A DNA stretch of 64,000 nucleotides from Callipepla californica brunnescens. Its lineage: Eukaryota > Chordata > Aves > Galliformes > Odontophoridae. Below, piece after piece: positions 28,301 to 41,700 of the stretch; positions within the stretch are counted from its first letter, which is position 1, and every line of letters starts with the position of its first letter. The notes beneath the pieces are model-generated. The model saw nothing but the letters and a program-made list of their open reading frames with translations. It ran no database searches and had not been told where the DNA came from. Location: NCBI GenBank assembly GCA_023055505.1, contig JALIRH010000005.1, forward strand, positions 1,736,001-1,800,000, written 5' to 3'. The position numbers and the translations under genes are program-made.

Positions 28301-31300
28301 ATGTGAAATATATGCTGATGGTGCAATATGATCACTTCCACAATCAGTGTACAAAGCTCTTCTGACTGCAGTATTACCTCCTGCTCATTGCACTTCAAGC
28401 TTGGAGAGTAGAGCACTGCCTGTTGCTATCCTGACAGCCAGACTCATTGCAAAATGTGTGCTGTGCAAAGTGGAAAGATGGGAAAGAAGCACAAAAACTT
28501 ATAATGCCAGCCTGCCAGCAAATTCAAAATATCAGCTTTTCTTGATGTTATCATCCCTCTACTTTCCTCTCTTACACTTTTTTTCTCTAGAGGTGCTCTA
28601 AACACAATTCACAGTGAGCAAAATAGAACCAGTAGGGAGGACAGCAGGTCTAGAACCATGGCAGAATACAAGCAGAATTGAAACTAGAAAAGCCATGCTC
28701 AGAGCTTGACACAGAGCAGATGTGCTTTTATTCGTGGAATGCAGCGAGTACATCTCTCAGTTAACTGTGACACCTACATCAGGAAAAGCTGCACCTCCCT
28801 TATTCCATCCTCATACATGACAGAAAGGTAAATACATAGCGCTAGTCAACCACCTACTACTCTGTCATTATTTTACTGCAGAACAAAGATAATTACTTAA
28901 AACATACTGAAAAAAGGGAGACAGGTGAGGAAGGAGGACGCTGCACAAAAAAGTTGCAAACAGCATCTGTGAGGAGCCATGAAAACAAAATAGCATTGAA
29001 AACTAACTGTAACGTTACTAGTCTCAGGGGGATTTATGCAGGCAGGCAAAGCTTTTGGTCATCAGCTGTAACGCTCAAGTTGTGATGGTTGCTTGCCAAT
29101 TAGCGCCTGTACCTTTTGTTTCCCATTAAATGTTAATTAGGGAGTGCCATACACCTGGTGCTTGGCGAGCAGCTCCAGGAGCAGTAGGCAAGAAAAATGC
29201 AGTTAGTAGGCAGGCATCATTTGGTACAAGAGTGTGCATAAAGGCGGTGAAGAAATGCTGGGTCAGAGCTGTGTGAACTGCCTGGGACTGTGGAGTACTG
29301 CGCTTGTGTTACTCCCTTTTTGGGTAAGTTAATACTTTCTTGAGTTTCATCCCAGTTCAGAGCTGTAAAAAAAACTTTAGGAGAATCTGTAACACAGTGT
29401 TATACTATTGTTTGGTTTAGTCATTTCCAGCTAGGTTGGGCTAAAGTCTGGCCAGAGAGTCAAAGAGAACCAATTAACACGGAGTTCACAGAAGTGGTCA
29501 GTTCAGCTCCTAAAATGACTTTGCTTCATTTGTTCTGATTGGTGTACTAAGACTGCACCTATCCCATGCTTTCATGTGTTTTTATTTTTGTATGAGTCAT
29601 CTAAATGCTATACTGGAAACTTTTCTCTCCCATGCCCCTAAAAAATTTTTTCCACTACTGCTGAGGCAGTAAAAATGATCTGAAAGTTAAGCAGGAGTGT
29701 AGAAGTGGACTAACTTGCTAATTTTCTTCTGAAGACTGAAATGCTGACCGCTCACATCTCAGTAATTGCCATGCCATGCTAATTGAGTCTTACAGTGTTC
29801 AGAAGTGAATCTGGGCAGTGAAAGCTCAGGCTGTATGTTTGCAGGTGTTGTTACACACTTCCTTCTCATCTACAACTTGTTGCTCTTTCCAACTGAGGAA
29901 GATATGATTATTTTATGCTGCAATATGGTTAGACTTAAGTTAAGCTAAAGGTCTGGAGTAGGTTATGAGAGTGAATGAATATATGTAGATCCTTTGACTG
30001 CACTGATTCCAGTTGAATAACCTTCATCGTGTTCAAGATCTATAGGTCAGAAGCACTCTCCTGAAGCTCTTTGTATGCCCTGCTCTTAGACAGGACAGCT
30101 CTTCCATGTGCATTTACTCCTTGAAGTCTGCTGCCTGACTCCAGTTTTAAACCTGGAATTGTTTCAGATAGTGTTAAGTGTCCCTGTGTCTTCACAGTCT
30201 GAATTTCTTTTAAAAAAAGAGTAAAACAAAAGTCATAGAATTGTGGAAACAGCTGGGTTGGAAGGGACCTCGAAGCTTATCTGGTTCTAACCCTTTGAGA
30301 TAGGCAGGGTTATCACTGCCAGACTAGGTTGCTCAGGGCCTGAGGAACGCTTCCAGGAATGGGGCATCCACAATTCCTCCTGTAGGATTCACATGCAAAA
30401 TGAAATTCCAAAACCAGAACAATAGGACCGTGCCACATCCCCTTCTTTCTTTCCCAGTGCAGATTTTTAACAAAAGTCACCAGGCACTGGTACCACCTCA
30501 CCCTAGATGAAAGGTGATCTATTTGAGATAACTAGAAATGAAACAAATGCTTCCACAGGAAACACCATTTTGATGCTTCTGTCCAACAAAGCAACCATAG
30601 CAGTTATGTGCATAATGGGGATACACTTCTGTCTGCTGCCAAACATCTGTGCTCTTAAGTACAGCTCGCTGCCAATTTCAGCCTACTTCCTGACACCGCT
30701 CAGCACTGCCTTAGACAAAGTGCAACAGGAAAGCGGGTGGAGGAGGGCTGCTATCCTGTCCCCCATCAAAATGAAAAAAAAAATCCCTGAGACATATGGT
30801 CTTGCATAAAATAACCATCAGAGAGAAGCCTGCTGCAGTGTCAGGTTAGTGGGAATATTCTAATTATACGATGTCAAAGCACTGCCTCATTTGCAGTCGC
30901 CGAGTGAACCAAATGTAGATGACAAAACTGCAGGTCGGAAGAGATGCAGATTTTAACAGCATCAGAACCTTTACCCTCACATTACTAAAAACAACTCTAA
31001 ACCCAGTACTCTGCAAGTAATGTAAATAAGAATCTAGATAAACTGCTACTTTCTATAGCAAAAAAAAAAGTGTTTTTTTTTTAATTAGTAAGTAAAATCT
31101 GTCTCGAAACAACTTATCACTAAGGAAACACTGGATCTCAGTTGGACTTGTAAGTGCTTCATTTTGAGCTAGTTTTACACTTGTCCTTATGTAACAGAAC
31201 CGATAGCCGTGTGCAGAGAACTGACAAGTTGTATCCAAATCACAAGGCACGTGTGTGCTCGTGAAAACTGGAGCCATGTCAGTTATGTTACCGACTTATC

Positions 31301-34300
31301 AAGCTCTCTGTTCTCCAGGAGAACATTATCTGGTTTGTAATATGTCAGAGAACGTCAAGTTAAGGGCTGCACAGCAGTGAAAGGTAGAGCAGAAATCGTT
31401 CCATTCCAGGCCATTGAGTCCCTTTAACATCTACATGCAGTAATTCCCAAAACTACCTACTCGGTCTCGATCACATGGAAAACATAGCATAGCATTAGCT
31501 CTAAACCTTGCACTGAGTGCATCTCGGATATTAGACCATCCAAGTGGATTAAAGAAGATGACTGATTTAATCACAATAATTTTTTTAATGATAACTTGTT
31601 GCGTTTCTCCTCCCCCTCGCCTCCTTAAATGTTTAATAGTTCGCTTCCTGGATTCCCAGGGCATAAACTGAGCATATTTTCTTCCTACAGGAAATGATCC
31701 AATTACATTCATTTATAATTGATAATGAACTGTTTAAGCTCGTTTTGCTCTTGAAAAATCTTAACAGCGTGCAGTTGGTTTGCTGTCCCTTCTCTCCTTA
31801 TCTGCAGCTCAGGGACATCATTTAAGGAGAAAGTGGGGGGCTGTCTTAGTATATCCCAAGCAAGGTAGAGCAGGGCTGAATTTCAGTCCCAGTGAGCTGA
31901 GCTGGCTCAGGGCAAAAGTGTTGGAAATACCTTAGTTCCTGCTGACTACTCAATAACCAAACGGCTTGCAACTTGGCCAGAGAAAAATCTTAATCACAGA
32001 GGGTTCAGGCACCAGGCAGCAAGTGGTGCTACTAATTACAGTGTAGGCATTTCCATTAAAGACAAAACAAAATCTGCATTAATTGCTACTGATACATATT
32101 TCTCTGTTCCTTTCCAGAATAATTCTTTAATAATTCTTTCCTGTGGTCCTGTCCCCTTCTCCAGCAGCTGTACTTCTAGCCAACCTTTTTCCTATTTGTA
32201 ATATCATTCCAGTAAAGAGATCTGTAGAGCTGGGTTCAGTAGTAAAGGTATCACTGCAGGAGAGCTGTCCTGATGATTTAGTGCCTTACTCCATACCTAC
32301 ACTGAAGTTCAAGATCTAGGGTTGCTATACTAACTGTACTTACTGAGTTTTTGTGGTGATTTTTTTTTTGTTGTTGTAGTTTGGTTATGAGATTTTGTTT
32401 GTTTGTTTTTATGAAGATAACACTTTGTACTAAGAGTTTGGGTCTTTTTTTTTTGTCATGGTCTGTGCCAACCTGGAGACAACTTAACTTCAAAAATACA
32501 AATAAAATATATTTTGTGTGATGCAACTTCCCAGCTTATATCTCTTGATCAGTTTTTTCCCCTATGATTTTTCCTCTTCAAATGCACAGTTCAAAAGTGA
32601 GCACCCTCAAAATGAATGAGCAAAAAGATATGAATACTCGCTTCTAATCCCTTGCAGGTAGAATTCTTTTGAAATTCTGTAACAGTACAAGATAAAACCA
32701 TTCTAGACAGAACTGGTGTGGGGTTGTTTTTTTGTTTTTTTTTATATCTGTTTTTTTAAGCCAATGACTTCCTCTTTAGTTCTGCATGAGTCAAGTTCCT
32801 GTAGTTTTATCTGACACCAGCTTTGTGGGGGTTTCTGAAGTATGAAATATATTTTAACTTTGAGTATCAAGTGCTGCCAACTCACATTAGTACAAAAATG
32901 TTTTGAAGTCTACTTACAACTGCCACAAACTCTAATAACATTCCTAAAGTAAGCTCCATTAATTTAACTTCAACAGGCACAAATCTTGTCCAGCTCTGCC
33001 TGCAGAGACAACTAGACAACTTTCACTCTCCAATCAGTAGGGCTTGGGTTTGCATAAATGGAAGAGGAAGCAGGGATCCTTATCTCATTTTGCTTTTCAG
33101 AATGTGATACAGACTGACTTGCTGAGCTGTGCAAGCCACAAGCACAGAAATGTCACAAATGCAAGTAAAATATGAAAAGATTGCAAAAGTAATTGGAAAT
33201 AGAATTTCATGCTGTCTAACAGTGTAGTTTTATGGGGACGTTACAGAAACTTCAGCCTTACTGGGGTAAACAAAACAAAAAAAGAGAAGCAGGATGACAA
33301 TCTGCCAATGAGCACAATAGAAGTAGAGAAGGTTGCTTCTACCAAAAGCTACCCCTGCACTCCAACAGGCAGCAAACAACTACAGATGGGGCAGGGCAGA
33401 CAGGCAGTCAGGGTGCTAGAAAACACATGGAGCTGTCCAGCAATGGAGTAGAGACTTATGGTGTCGTATAGAGATTCCAGTGTTTGACTCAAGTGGTACT
33501 AGCATCCTTGTTCCCAGATCGTTTACTTAATCACTTTTGTCACTGTTCCTACAACTGTTGTTCTATGATTGACCAAAACAATTAAAATGACAGTGTTTCC
33601 TGCTTCTATGATTACTGCTATGTCTTCCAAATTTCTCTAGGCTATAAGACCCATGGCATTTAGTCACCTTGTGGAATCTGATCCCTCAGGGAAATACTGA
33701 GTTTCAATCTAAGCTACTTAGTACAGACAGTATATCCAAAGCATTTCTCCAAGTGAACGCTCTGGTTCAGGATCATACTTAGGTAGATGCATGCGAGTTA
33801 GCAGTTAGAACAGTCCTGACTCTGCTCATCCTCTCCTGAAGATGGTCCACACCCATGTGCCTGATTCTTGTCAGGACAAGTGTTGCCTCAGCAGTCTCTC
33901 AAAGCCATCTATGAAGGCAATATTTTGGTTATGATGGATGGACTCAGTCCTAACAATGAAACTTGGAACCTGGTGATCCTTGGGGTCCCTTTCAATCCAG
34001 GCCATTCTATGATTCGATGAAAATTATGAATTCCCGAATAGTTTTTCATCAAATTAAAAAACAAACAAACAAAAAACATTATATGTATGCATTTATATTG
34101 AACTTAAATTATTTATGTGAGAGGAAAGGAAAAAAAGAACAATTTCATTTTCTCATATAGTACTAAATCACCACATGCTGATATAAACTGTGCAGTCCAA
34201 AAAACCTTACAGTTCACACTGCTGTGACTTGCTCAGGAGGCCATAGTCCATGTAATTATCAGCCAAACTGAATTAGTAAACTGCTCCTGATAGCATAATA

Positions 34301-35649
34301 ACTTGCCCTCAGCATTTTTCTTTTAAGCTCTAGATTTCCCCTTGGATTTATTTACTCTGACAATGCTGTTCACTTACTACTTTGTAAAGTTAGTTATTAG
34401 TGATGGCAAAAGAGCTGGAAACTTCAAAGAACAGCCACCCCTTCATGAGTCCATCCAGAGTTTTTAATTGTTAGTATTATTCAAAAGAAATGCCATGCAC
34501 CATGGAGGTGCTTGAATTCTTACAAACTTCACTGGGCTTATGATCTTAATGGAAGACTTCACAACTGAACCTTTAGCATTGCATTTCAAGCTGCGCTTCT
34601 GCATGTTTGCGATTTCGGTATTTCCTTTTCCTCTTTTGAAATTACACTTCCTTTTTATGACAGAGTGTCTCTTTGAGACTGTATTCTCTAGCACACTTGC
34701 AAACAGAAATGGATTTACAATAGTGAATAAAAGGAAAACTGTTGCTATTTCATATTCGGTTCGATCTTGCTTACTGATTTTACAGTGTGATGAGAGCGAA
34801 CTGTCACAATCAGTCAAAACTCCCTCAGTGCTAATTGATTTATAACTACAGCACCAATCATTTTAAAACACATGCATTAAAAAAAAAGAAAAACAACAGG
34901 GAAAACAAGAACTATCTATGGATACTTCCATCTGCACTGTACAGTTAAAAACAAGGACAATTATAGCATGTTGTTATTCATCTGTTTCTAATTAATACAT
35001 TTAAAATGCTTTACTAGAGCAGAAAGAAGGATAGTCTTAGTTTCATTCTGCTGTCCTGGCATCTACAGTGAATTTCAGTGCTTTTCAGGAAGGTGGGGGC
35101 AATATTCCAACCTCTAAAATTCTTAGGAACTATCAAACCATTAGCCTGGTTTTGTTTCATCACTTAACCCAACAAATGAGACCAATGAGGAGAAGATTGA
35201 GGTACACTGATGTGTTTCCTGGCAAAAAAAGCTTTCTCATGCTCTTTTGTCATTAATGAAAATGTTTTCCTTAGGCCCAGATAGCCACAACATATAGTCC
35301 CTTTTATAGACAGAAATATGCAGTGATTCAAGTGTTGAACCATCTATTCCAGCTACAATCTGCTAAACGAAAACCTCAACAATTCATGAGTTCAGGCACA
35401 GCTTGAAGGAGCAGACAATGTTAAAGCTATAGAAGAGTTTACTCAAGGCATTCTTTTTACTGTACAGTTTCTCTCAGCCTCAAACTGTTCCCTTAACGAT
35501 GAGGTGCTGCATTTAGGTGCATCTTTTCTTGCTCTACGGATACAGTATGCACACACCTGCTGCTTCTGTATTTGGTCTTTTCACGAGTGTCAAAAGAAGC
35601 TGGACTAAGGCTTGTGCAAGCACTATCTGCCAAACTGACTGTCTACACC

Positions 35650-35701
<52 letters not shown>

Positions 35702-38700
35702 TAGTGAAGGTGCTTAAATTATTTCTGGAAGGAACAAGCTAAAGTCTGGCATGGCTACTAGCTGGAGACTGCCCAAAAACACATTGGCCGAAACTGGAGG
35801 CTAAGGGGACAGCCTACAAGCTAGGTTGACTTTGTTTATTTTAATTACAGAATTCTCAGTCTGAGCTCTTCAGAATCGTCAAGGGATCATACTCCTGCTG
35901 TTTCCTCAGAGCCTAACAGTGGAGAAATCCAGCTCCTGGAAAGGGTCCGATCTGCAGGTCAGTGACTTTTGTTTGAGAGGACACTCCAAACACAAACATT
36001 TCTTCTTTTACCTGGCTCTACCTTGGCATATACATTTTGAAATGCAGTACCTGTAAAAATTCAATAGCCTAACCAAGTGGGACTAAATATTTAGCTTTTG
36101 TAAGTCTTTTTCTGGTGGCTTCAATGCTGCATTACTTTGTGCCAGCAGAACTGATTTGTGTTAAGTATTTTAAATGGCAAAAACGGAGATTAAAAAAGGA
36201 GTACCACATGGGCTGTATATCATTTCAGGAAAATAAATGTCACTCTATGAAAAGGTTGATTATCCCTCTTTAGAATAGGCAAGGAAGCTTCTCAAATTAC
36301 ATTTATTTTAAGCAGTGATAAGAAAAAAAGTTGCCTCATTATGCTGCTAACTTCCACAAAAAAAAAAAAAAAAAAAAAGAACCACTATTGAAAGGAAGTG
36401 ATAAATTGATGACTGCATAATATCCTGTATGTGAGTGGTATCCTTTATTAAAAAAAAAAAAAAAAGGAAATGAATTATGAGATCACTTTAAGAATAAGGA
36501 TTTCATTCTTGATTTGATGGTAGGCTTTGTTCCTTTTTGCTGCTTACACATAGCAGCAGTCTAAACCTTGTACAAAGCACATGGCCTTTGGTTGAACATA
36601 AAGTAAATATATTAGGTCTTTACAGTCAAGCACTTCAAGGCTTTAAAGACAGCTACAATTCTGTGCAGCCAATGACTGCAAACCAAACATTCCAAACAAA
36701 AACAGAAAGTCTCGTTCCTTAGTAGGAAAACAGGTGGTTAACATCAAGCATGTATTTAGAATGCTTCTATGAATACAAAGATTAGTGCAATATATATTTT
36801 TCACTCATTCCTAATGAATTCAACCAGTTACTCTCAACTCTATTGCAGTAATGGTCTCAATTTGTTTGAGATGAAACCTGTAACAGCCGTACTTCAATGT
36901 ATTCTCCTCAAACTCACTGTACTTAACAGAGCTTGGAGTCATCAAACTCCACACAAGCTCTGAGTATGAATGCTTTTAGAAGAGGTAGGCAATGTTAATT
37001 TACAGAAGATAAGAGGGGAGAGCATAATACACTGGAATTACAGATTTAGGAATCAGTTCTACCTGGAAAAGTAAGTGGGAGTGGAGAATATGTTACAACC
37101 TTCAGATGTTAAAAGTTTTTGCGTGGTACTCACAGAATTGATGATGCCTTTAAGTGCTTGGAATCCCCCAGTGACAGGGAAGACTTGCTCTTTTGTGTCA
37201 GCAATTCTTTCAAGCTTTGGAAAGAACACACAAGCATGCATGTGAATCACTTGGCAAATTAAGCATTTCACATGACTTTTCAGCCTTAAAATATAAAAGG
37301 ATGACCAAACCTTAGGCTGTTACACATTCTGCTTAGGTTGTCTGCAGCTATGCAGTTGATATAGTTACCTCACATATACACTGTTGCCTAATCTGGTTAG
37401 ACTTAATAGAAGGGTTTTACTTTTGCTACAGGCGGCTACACATTAGCAAGGATATTGTCAGCAGGTCTTTTCTATAGCAAAAGTAACTCCCACACATAGC
37501 TACTCAAGTCTGTATATAAAACCAAGTGTTTGCATCCTGAGCCAGAGAAGGTACAGTACAGCCTGATGTTTATTATTTAACATGAACCATATAAAACCCT
37601 GTAACATGGTACAACCTAGTAATCTGAAATAGGAATATTCTTACCTGTTCTTGTACAAAATCAAGGACGCCAACACAGTAAACTCTAGCCCCCAGCTGCC
37701 TGGATGTCTTTGCCTGCCCAGGGATAGGAGAGAGGAATAAGTATTTTTCATTCAATGGGCATTTCAAACTCTTAGAATATGTGTTTTCAACTAGCGCTCA
37801 CCTCTTTCTCTGCATACAATGGAATTTGACCGTCCAGCTTGCCATCTGTCAGCGCAATGATAATACTAGAAAACCTTGATGCTCCTTGCTTCTCGATCTG
37901 TATGTTGGCCTGAAAATGAAAAAGTTACTGTGCTCAAAATTATCGTTGAACTTTTAACTAGGAAGCTTCTCGTAAGTGAACAAAGTGCCTAAAACAACTC
38001 TGTCTCATCTTGAAACCAATCTCTTCAGATAATCTTCTGCCTTCCTTTTACGAATAACTAACAAGAAAATCCTTTACCGCTACGTTCCAGTCAGCAGTGA
38101 GTTCATCTCTGAAGTGCTGGGGTCTTTAATTGATCTATTCTTTAAAGAACTCCATACCTTCAGAATAGATACTTTCTGCTCTGAAGCTCACAGCTCTTTA
38201 AACCCACCATAAGATTTCCTTTGCTATCCATGGTTTTTAAATGTCAGTCAGTAGGTCTCAAGATACAAGAAGAATGGCTTAACATTTACAGTTTTTTTTT
38301 TAAATAGCAGCATTCTTCTGTTTGTTGAGCTTTTCAGCGCACAGATTGTAGTTACAATCTTGGCTCTACAGGTATCAAAGGAACAAAATGAGTTTCTACC
38401 CATAGGGTGAGAACAGAGGATTTTTTGATTGCAAGATGACCAAAACCCACCTGTTTTAACCCTTCATGTATGTATGTGTCACCTGCTGGTTTCACTTCTG
38501 CCAAATCCTTAAGACCTTGCTTGATTTTCTCTCTGAAAAAAAGAAAAAAAAAAGAAAGACTTAGCATCAACTTACAGTGGGCAAAGGTGTTAATTTTATC
38601 AGTGGACAAACATTATTTGTCTGAAATCAAAATCTGTGAAATACAGCATGTAGCTGAGATATCATGTGGAGGCAGATTGTATATTCCCCACAAAAGTGTC

Positions 38701-41700
38701 TATGGTAACAGTTATTTTAGATCTCAGTAATAAGGGATGCCTTGTTGAGTCAAAGGCCCATACTCAAGTAAAATCCTTCAGATGGAGATGCTGCAAAGAG
38801 GTGGTCACGCCTCAGCACTAAAACACCTCAATGGAAATCCTGTTAGTTTCAGTTCACTTTGTTCAGTTGAACTGACTTCATTTCTAGTCACACTATGGTT
38901 AGGAAAGGAAATCCCCTAAAATAGCAGTTCTGTTTCTAGTCAAAGCATCCAGATCAATATACAGGTATTTAATAGGATAAGAAAAAACTGCAATAGTTAA
39001 AAAAATAAGTGTCAACAGGTAAATGCAGCACCTGCAAGACGCCTTTTATCTAAGACTCTCATGGCCATTCTGCATGAGCTTTGACAAGAAATCAAACTTT
39101 CAAAGGCTGGAGTTCACTTATGTTTTAAGGAAGAAATCTGTGCCACTATTTCTCATGGACATTTGAATAAATCTATTGTGAATTGCAATAGGCTGGGTAA
39201 ACTGAACAAGCCAAAACTAAGTAAAGGCATGAAATCTGGGAAAGAATAAATAGAATAAATATAAGTAAAAATGTGGAAATGAGCAGGAGTGAAGAGATGG
39301 AGGAAAAAACTACTGCAGGATGTATGAAAGGTTTTCCTAAGGCACCAAAAAAAAAAAAAAAAGAGAAGGAATGCATATGTTGCTCTGCCTAAATGCCACC
39401 CACAAGTCATTTGTTCCACGGATGGGGCTCAGCTATGTTTAGAAGCTTTGTTCCTAAGACAATCCATTGCTGTAGTAAGCTCCCAATCACAGGATCAACT
39501 GATACAATTCTGAACTTAAAAAAAAAAAAAAAAAGTTGCATTGAATATATGGAAAACAAGTTATGTAAGATAATACAATCTGTTTGATCCAAATATTTTA
39601 TATTCAGCATCTATAGAAACAACTTGAAACTGATTATGTACGAACGTGGATTATAAACCACATAGTCGGTGCTTGCCAGGATGAGTGGCAGCACATCACA
39701 GGCGTTAGTGTTCTGCTGCCAAGAAACAAGCAGCAACCAAAGTCCCAGTTTTCTGAAACAGATTTCATTCTGCAAAAATAACTTTTGTACAATCAGTTCA
39801 GCTTTATTTATCTGAAATGTCTTGTGACCCAGGCACGCAGAAATCTCTGGTGTTTCCAGACGTCTTCCTACAAGAGCTTCCAGGAAAATCTTTGGCAGCA
39901 GCAGCTGCTTTTTTAGCTGCAACTCCATCAGTCACTGCCCCTTTCTCTTAGGGCACGTGTTGCAGCTCAGCCCAGCCAGATGCTTTGAGCTTGCCAGGTA
40001 GGAGTCAGTGCTAGTGAGATGTCATGAGGCCAGTGCAGAACCTAAGGCTGGAGCAGACAAACCCCAAAGACAGCGAGAGGGGTTGGCTCAGGCACTGTAC
40101 AACTTGCACCCAGGAGGTTCAAACGGTGGACACAGGAGACCGTGCCTGCCTGAATCTTTCTAAGCTCGCCTCTCCCTGGTTTCTGTAATGATCTTCTGTA
40201 GTCACAGAATGCTGCAGAGAAGATCTGGTTTTACATTAAGCTCATCTGAACTGAAATAACTGAGCCATGACCTCAGTCCGGGTGTCTGGACACCAATGTG
40301 GCACAATTCAATAATGGTAATGCAGGCTAGATTGCCTTTGGCTTCGTGGTTTAAGTCAGACTTGGGAGGGAGATGGAAAACAAAATAACATCGGCAACTT
40401 AGAGTCTCTCTGTGGCTGAGCTGAATGAGCACAGATTTACTAGCTCTTTTTCATTCATTGTATGTGCTACATCACACCTCTGCCTTTGAGAAAAGGCACA
40501 TTCAATTTGTAACAGCTACCCTGTCTCTTACAAACCTTGCAACCACTTCCAGTAAATCTTCCAGTAGCACGCAGGCAAATGCATCTGCAGCTACAAGTCA
40601 AACCCTTTGCACCTTTGATCTGGGGTTTCTTTTTGGCTCCTTTATGAAGTTCTGCCAAAGGGGGCTCTAGGCACAGCCCCACTGTGGCCAAAATAAAAAG
40701 AGAAGTGCTAGCAGTGGCCTCTGCAGTGCCCTCAGAGGAACCCTGCCATACTCTTATCTCAGAGAGCAGGACTTCATGCCAGCATTACTTACTCCAGCTG
40801 GAGGGAGCGTGTTGGCTGCGTGGAGGCTGTGCCAACTCCTTTGGGAAGCGTGTGGGCCTGCCTGCAAACACTGCTCCCTGCTTGGGCCGAAGGCTGCAGC
40901 TAGGCTGTCTCGATGTCTCAAGTCAGGGGCACTATCTATTGCTTTGCTAAAGTTTGATTGGCACAATTAAGCAAATTAGAGTGCTGTCAGCAGCCCAGTG
41001 GTCTGACTGCTGATGTTGCTGATGTGTTGCATTTGGGACATGTACAAAAAGATAGGATTTACCCTTGCCATAAAGCAAAGACAGAAAGAAAGGCACCATC
41101 AGAAACCTGAAATTTAAAACTAGCAGCACAGCTGAGACCTGCAATGTGAATGCACAATTTTTTGGTGAGCATTTGCTTATAGTATCCAGTCAAATTTCAC
41201 AGGGGAAATGTGCATCTCTACAACGGCATATAAGCACCATGAGAAGTCTTTTCCATTTCAGTGTTAAGTTTTTTTTACTATGTATTTATCATAGCATTGT
41301 GTATACTGCAGTTAACAATGACTTCTCTTTGCAGAGTTATCCACAAGGCACAAAACATTTGGTAATCTGGGTCCTTAACCACTACAGTGTGGCTTTCTTT
41401 ATACCCACAGCTTTATAATGCAGTAAAAAAACAGCAGTAACTGTGTGCAAACAATTAGAATCCTATGGCTTTTAAAATGAAAAAGACCTCCCAGCTTTGA
41501 ACTGACTGCTGGGAATAAATTGTGCTTTCCTGGCATTTGTGAATTAGCAAGTGAGCGAGGGGAAATATATCCCAGCAAGGCCTAAGTGAACATAAACTAA
41601 GATGGCTGTAACATCCCATCATCACAGACAGTACAGTTTCACATCCCTGATACTGCACTGTACTTTGCATCCCTGTCTCCCATTCAGAACCATTAAGGTG

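Larger units (their letters stand above)
22610..37133 (-). other. ANTXR2: ANTXR2 intron 7 (14.5 kb)
   Basis: Long intron separating the vWA exons from the Ig-like domain exons. It holds CR1 scraps (about 23232-23310, 30234-30385, 33964-34022), a CA microsatellite (35651-35700), poly-A tracts (36358-36379 and 36450-36466), and a homeobox/E-box cluster followed by a TATA-like box and donor at about 29050-29325. The rest is unique AT-rich DNA with no gene recognised. Confidence 0.8.

Noticed and set aside
36358..36379. Poly-A tracts considered as tails of processed retrocopies
   Set aside because: No gene-like body or flanking direct repeats could be found upstream of this or the other intronic A-runs.
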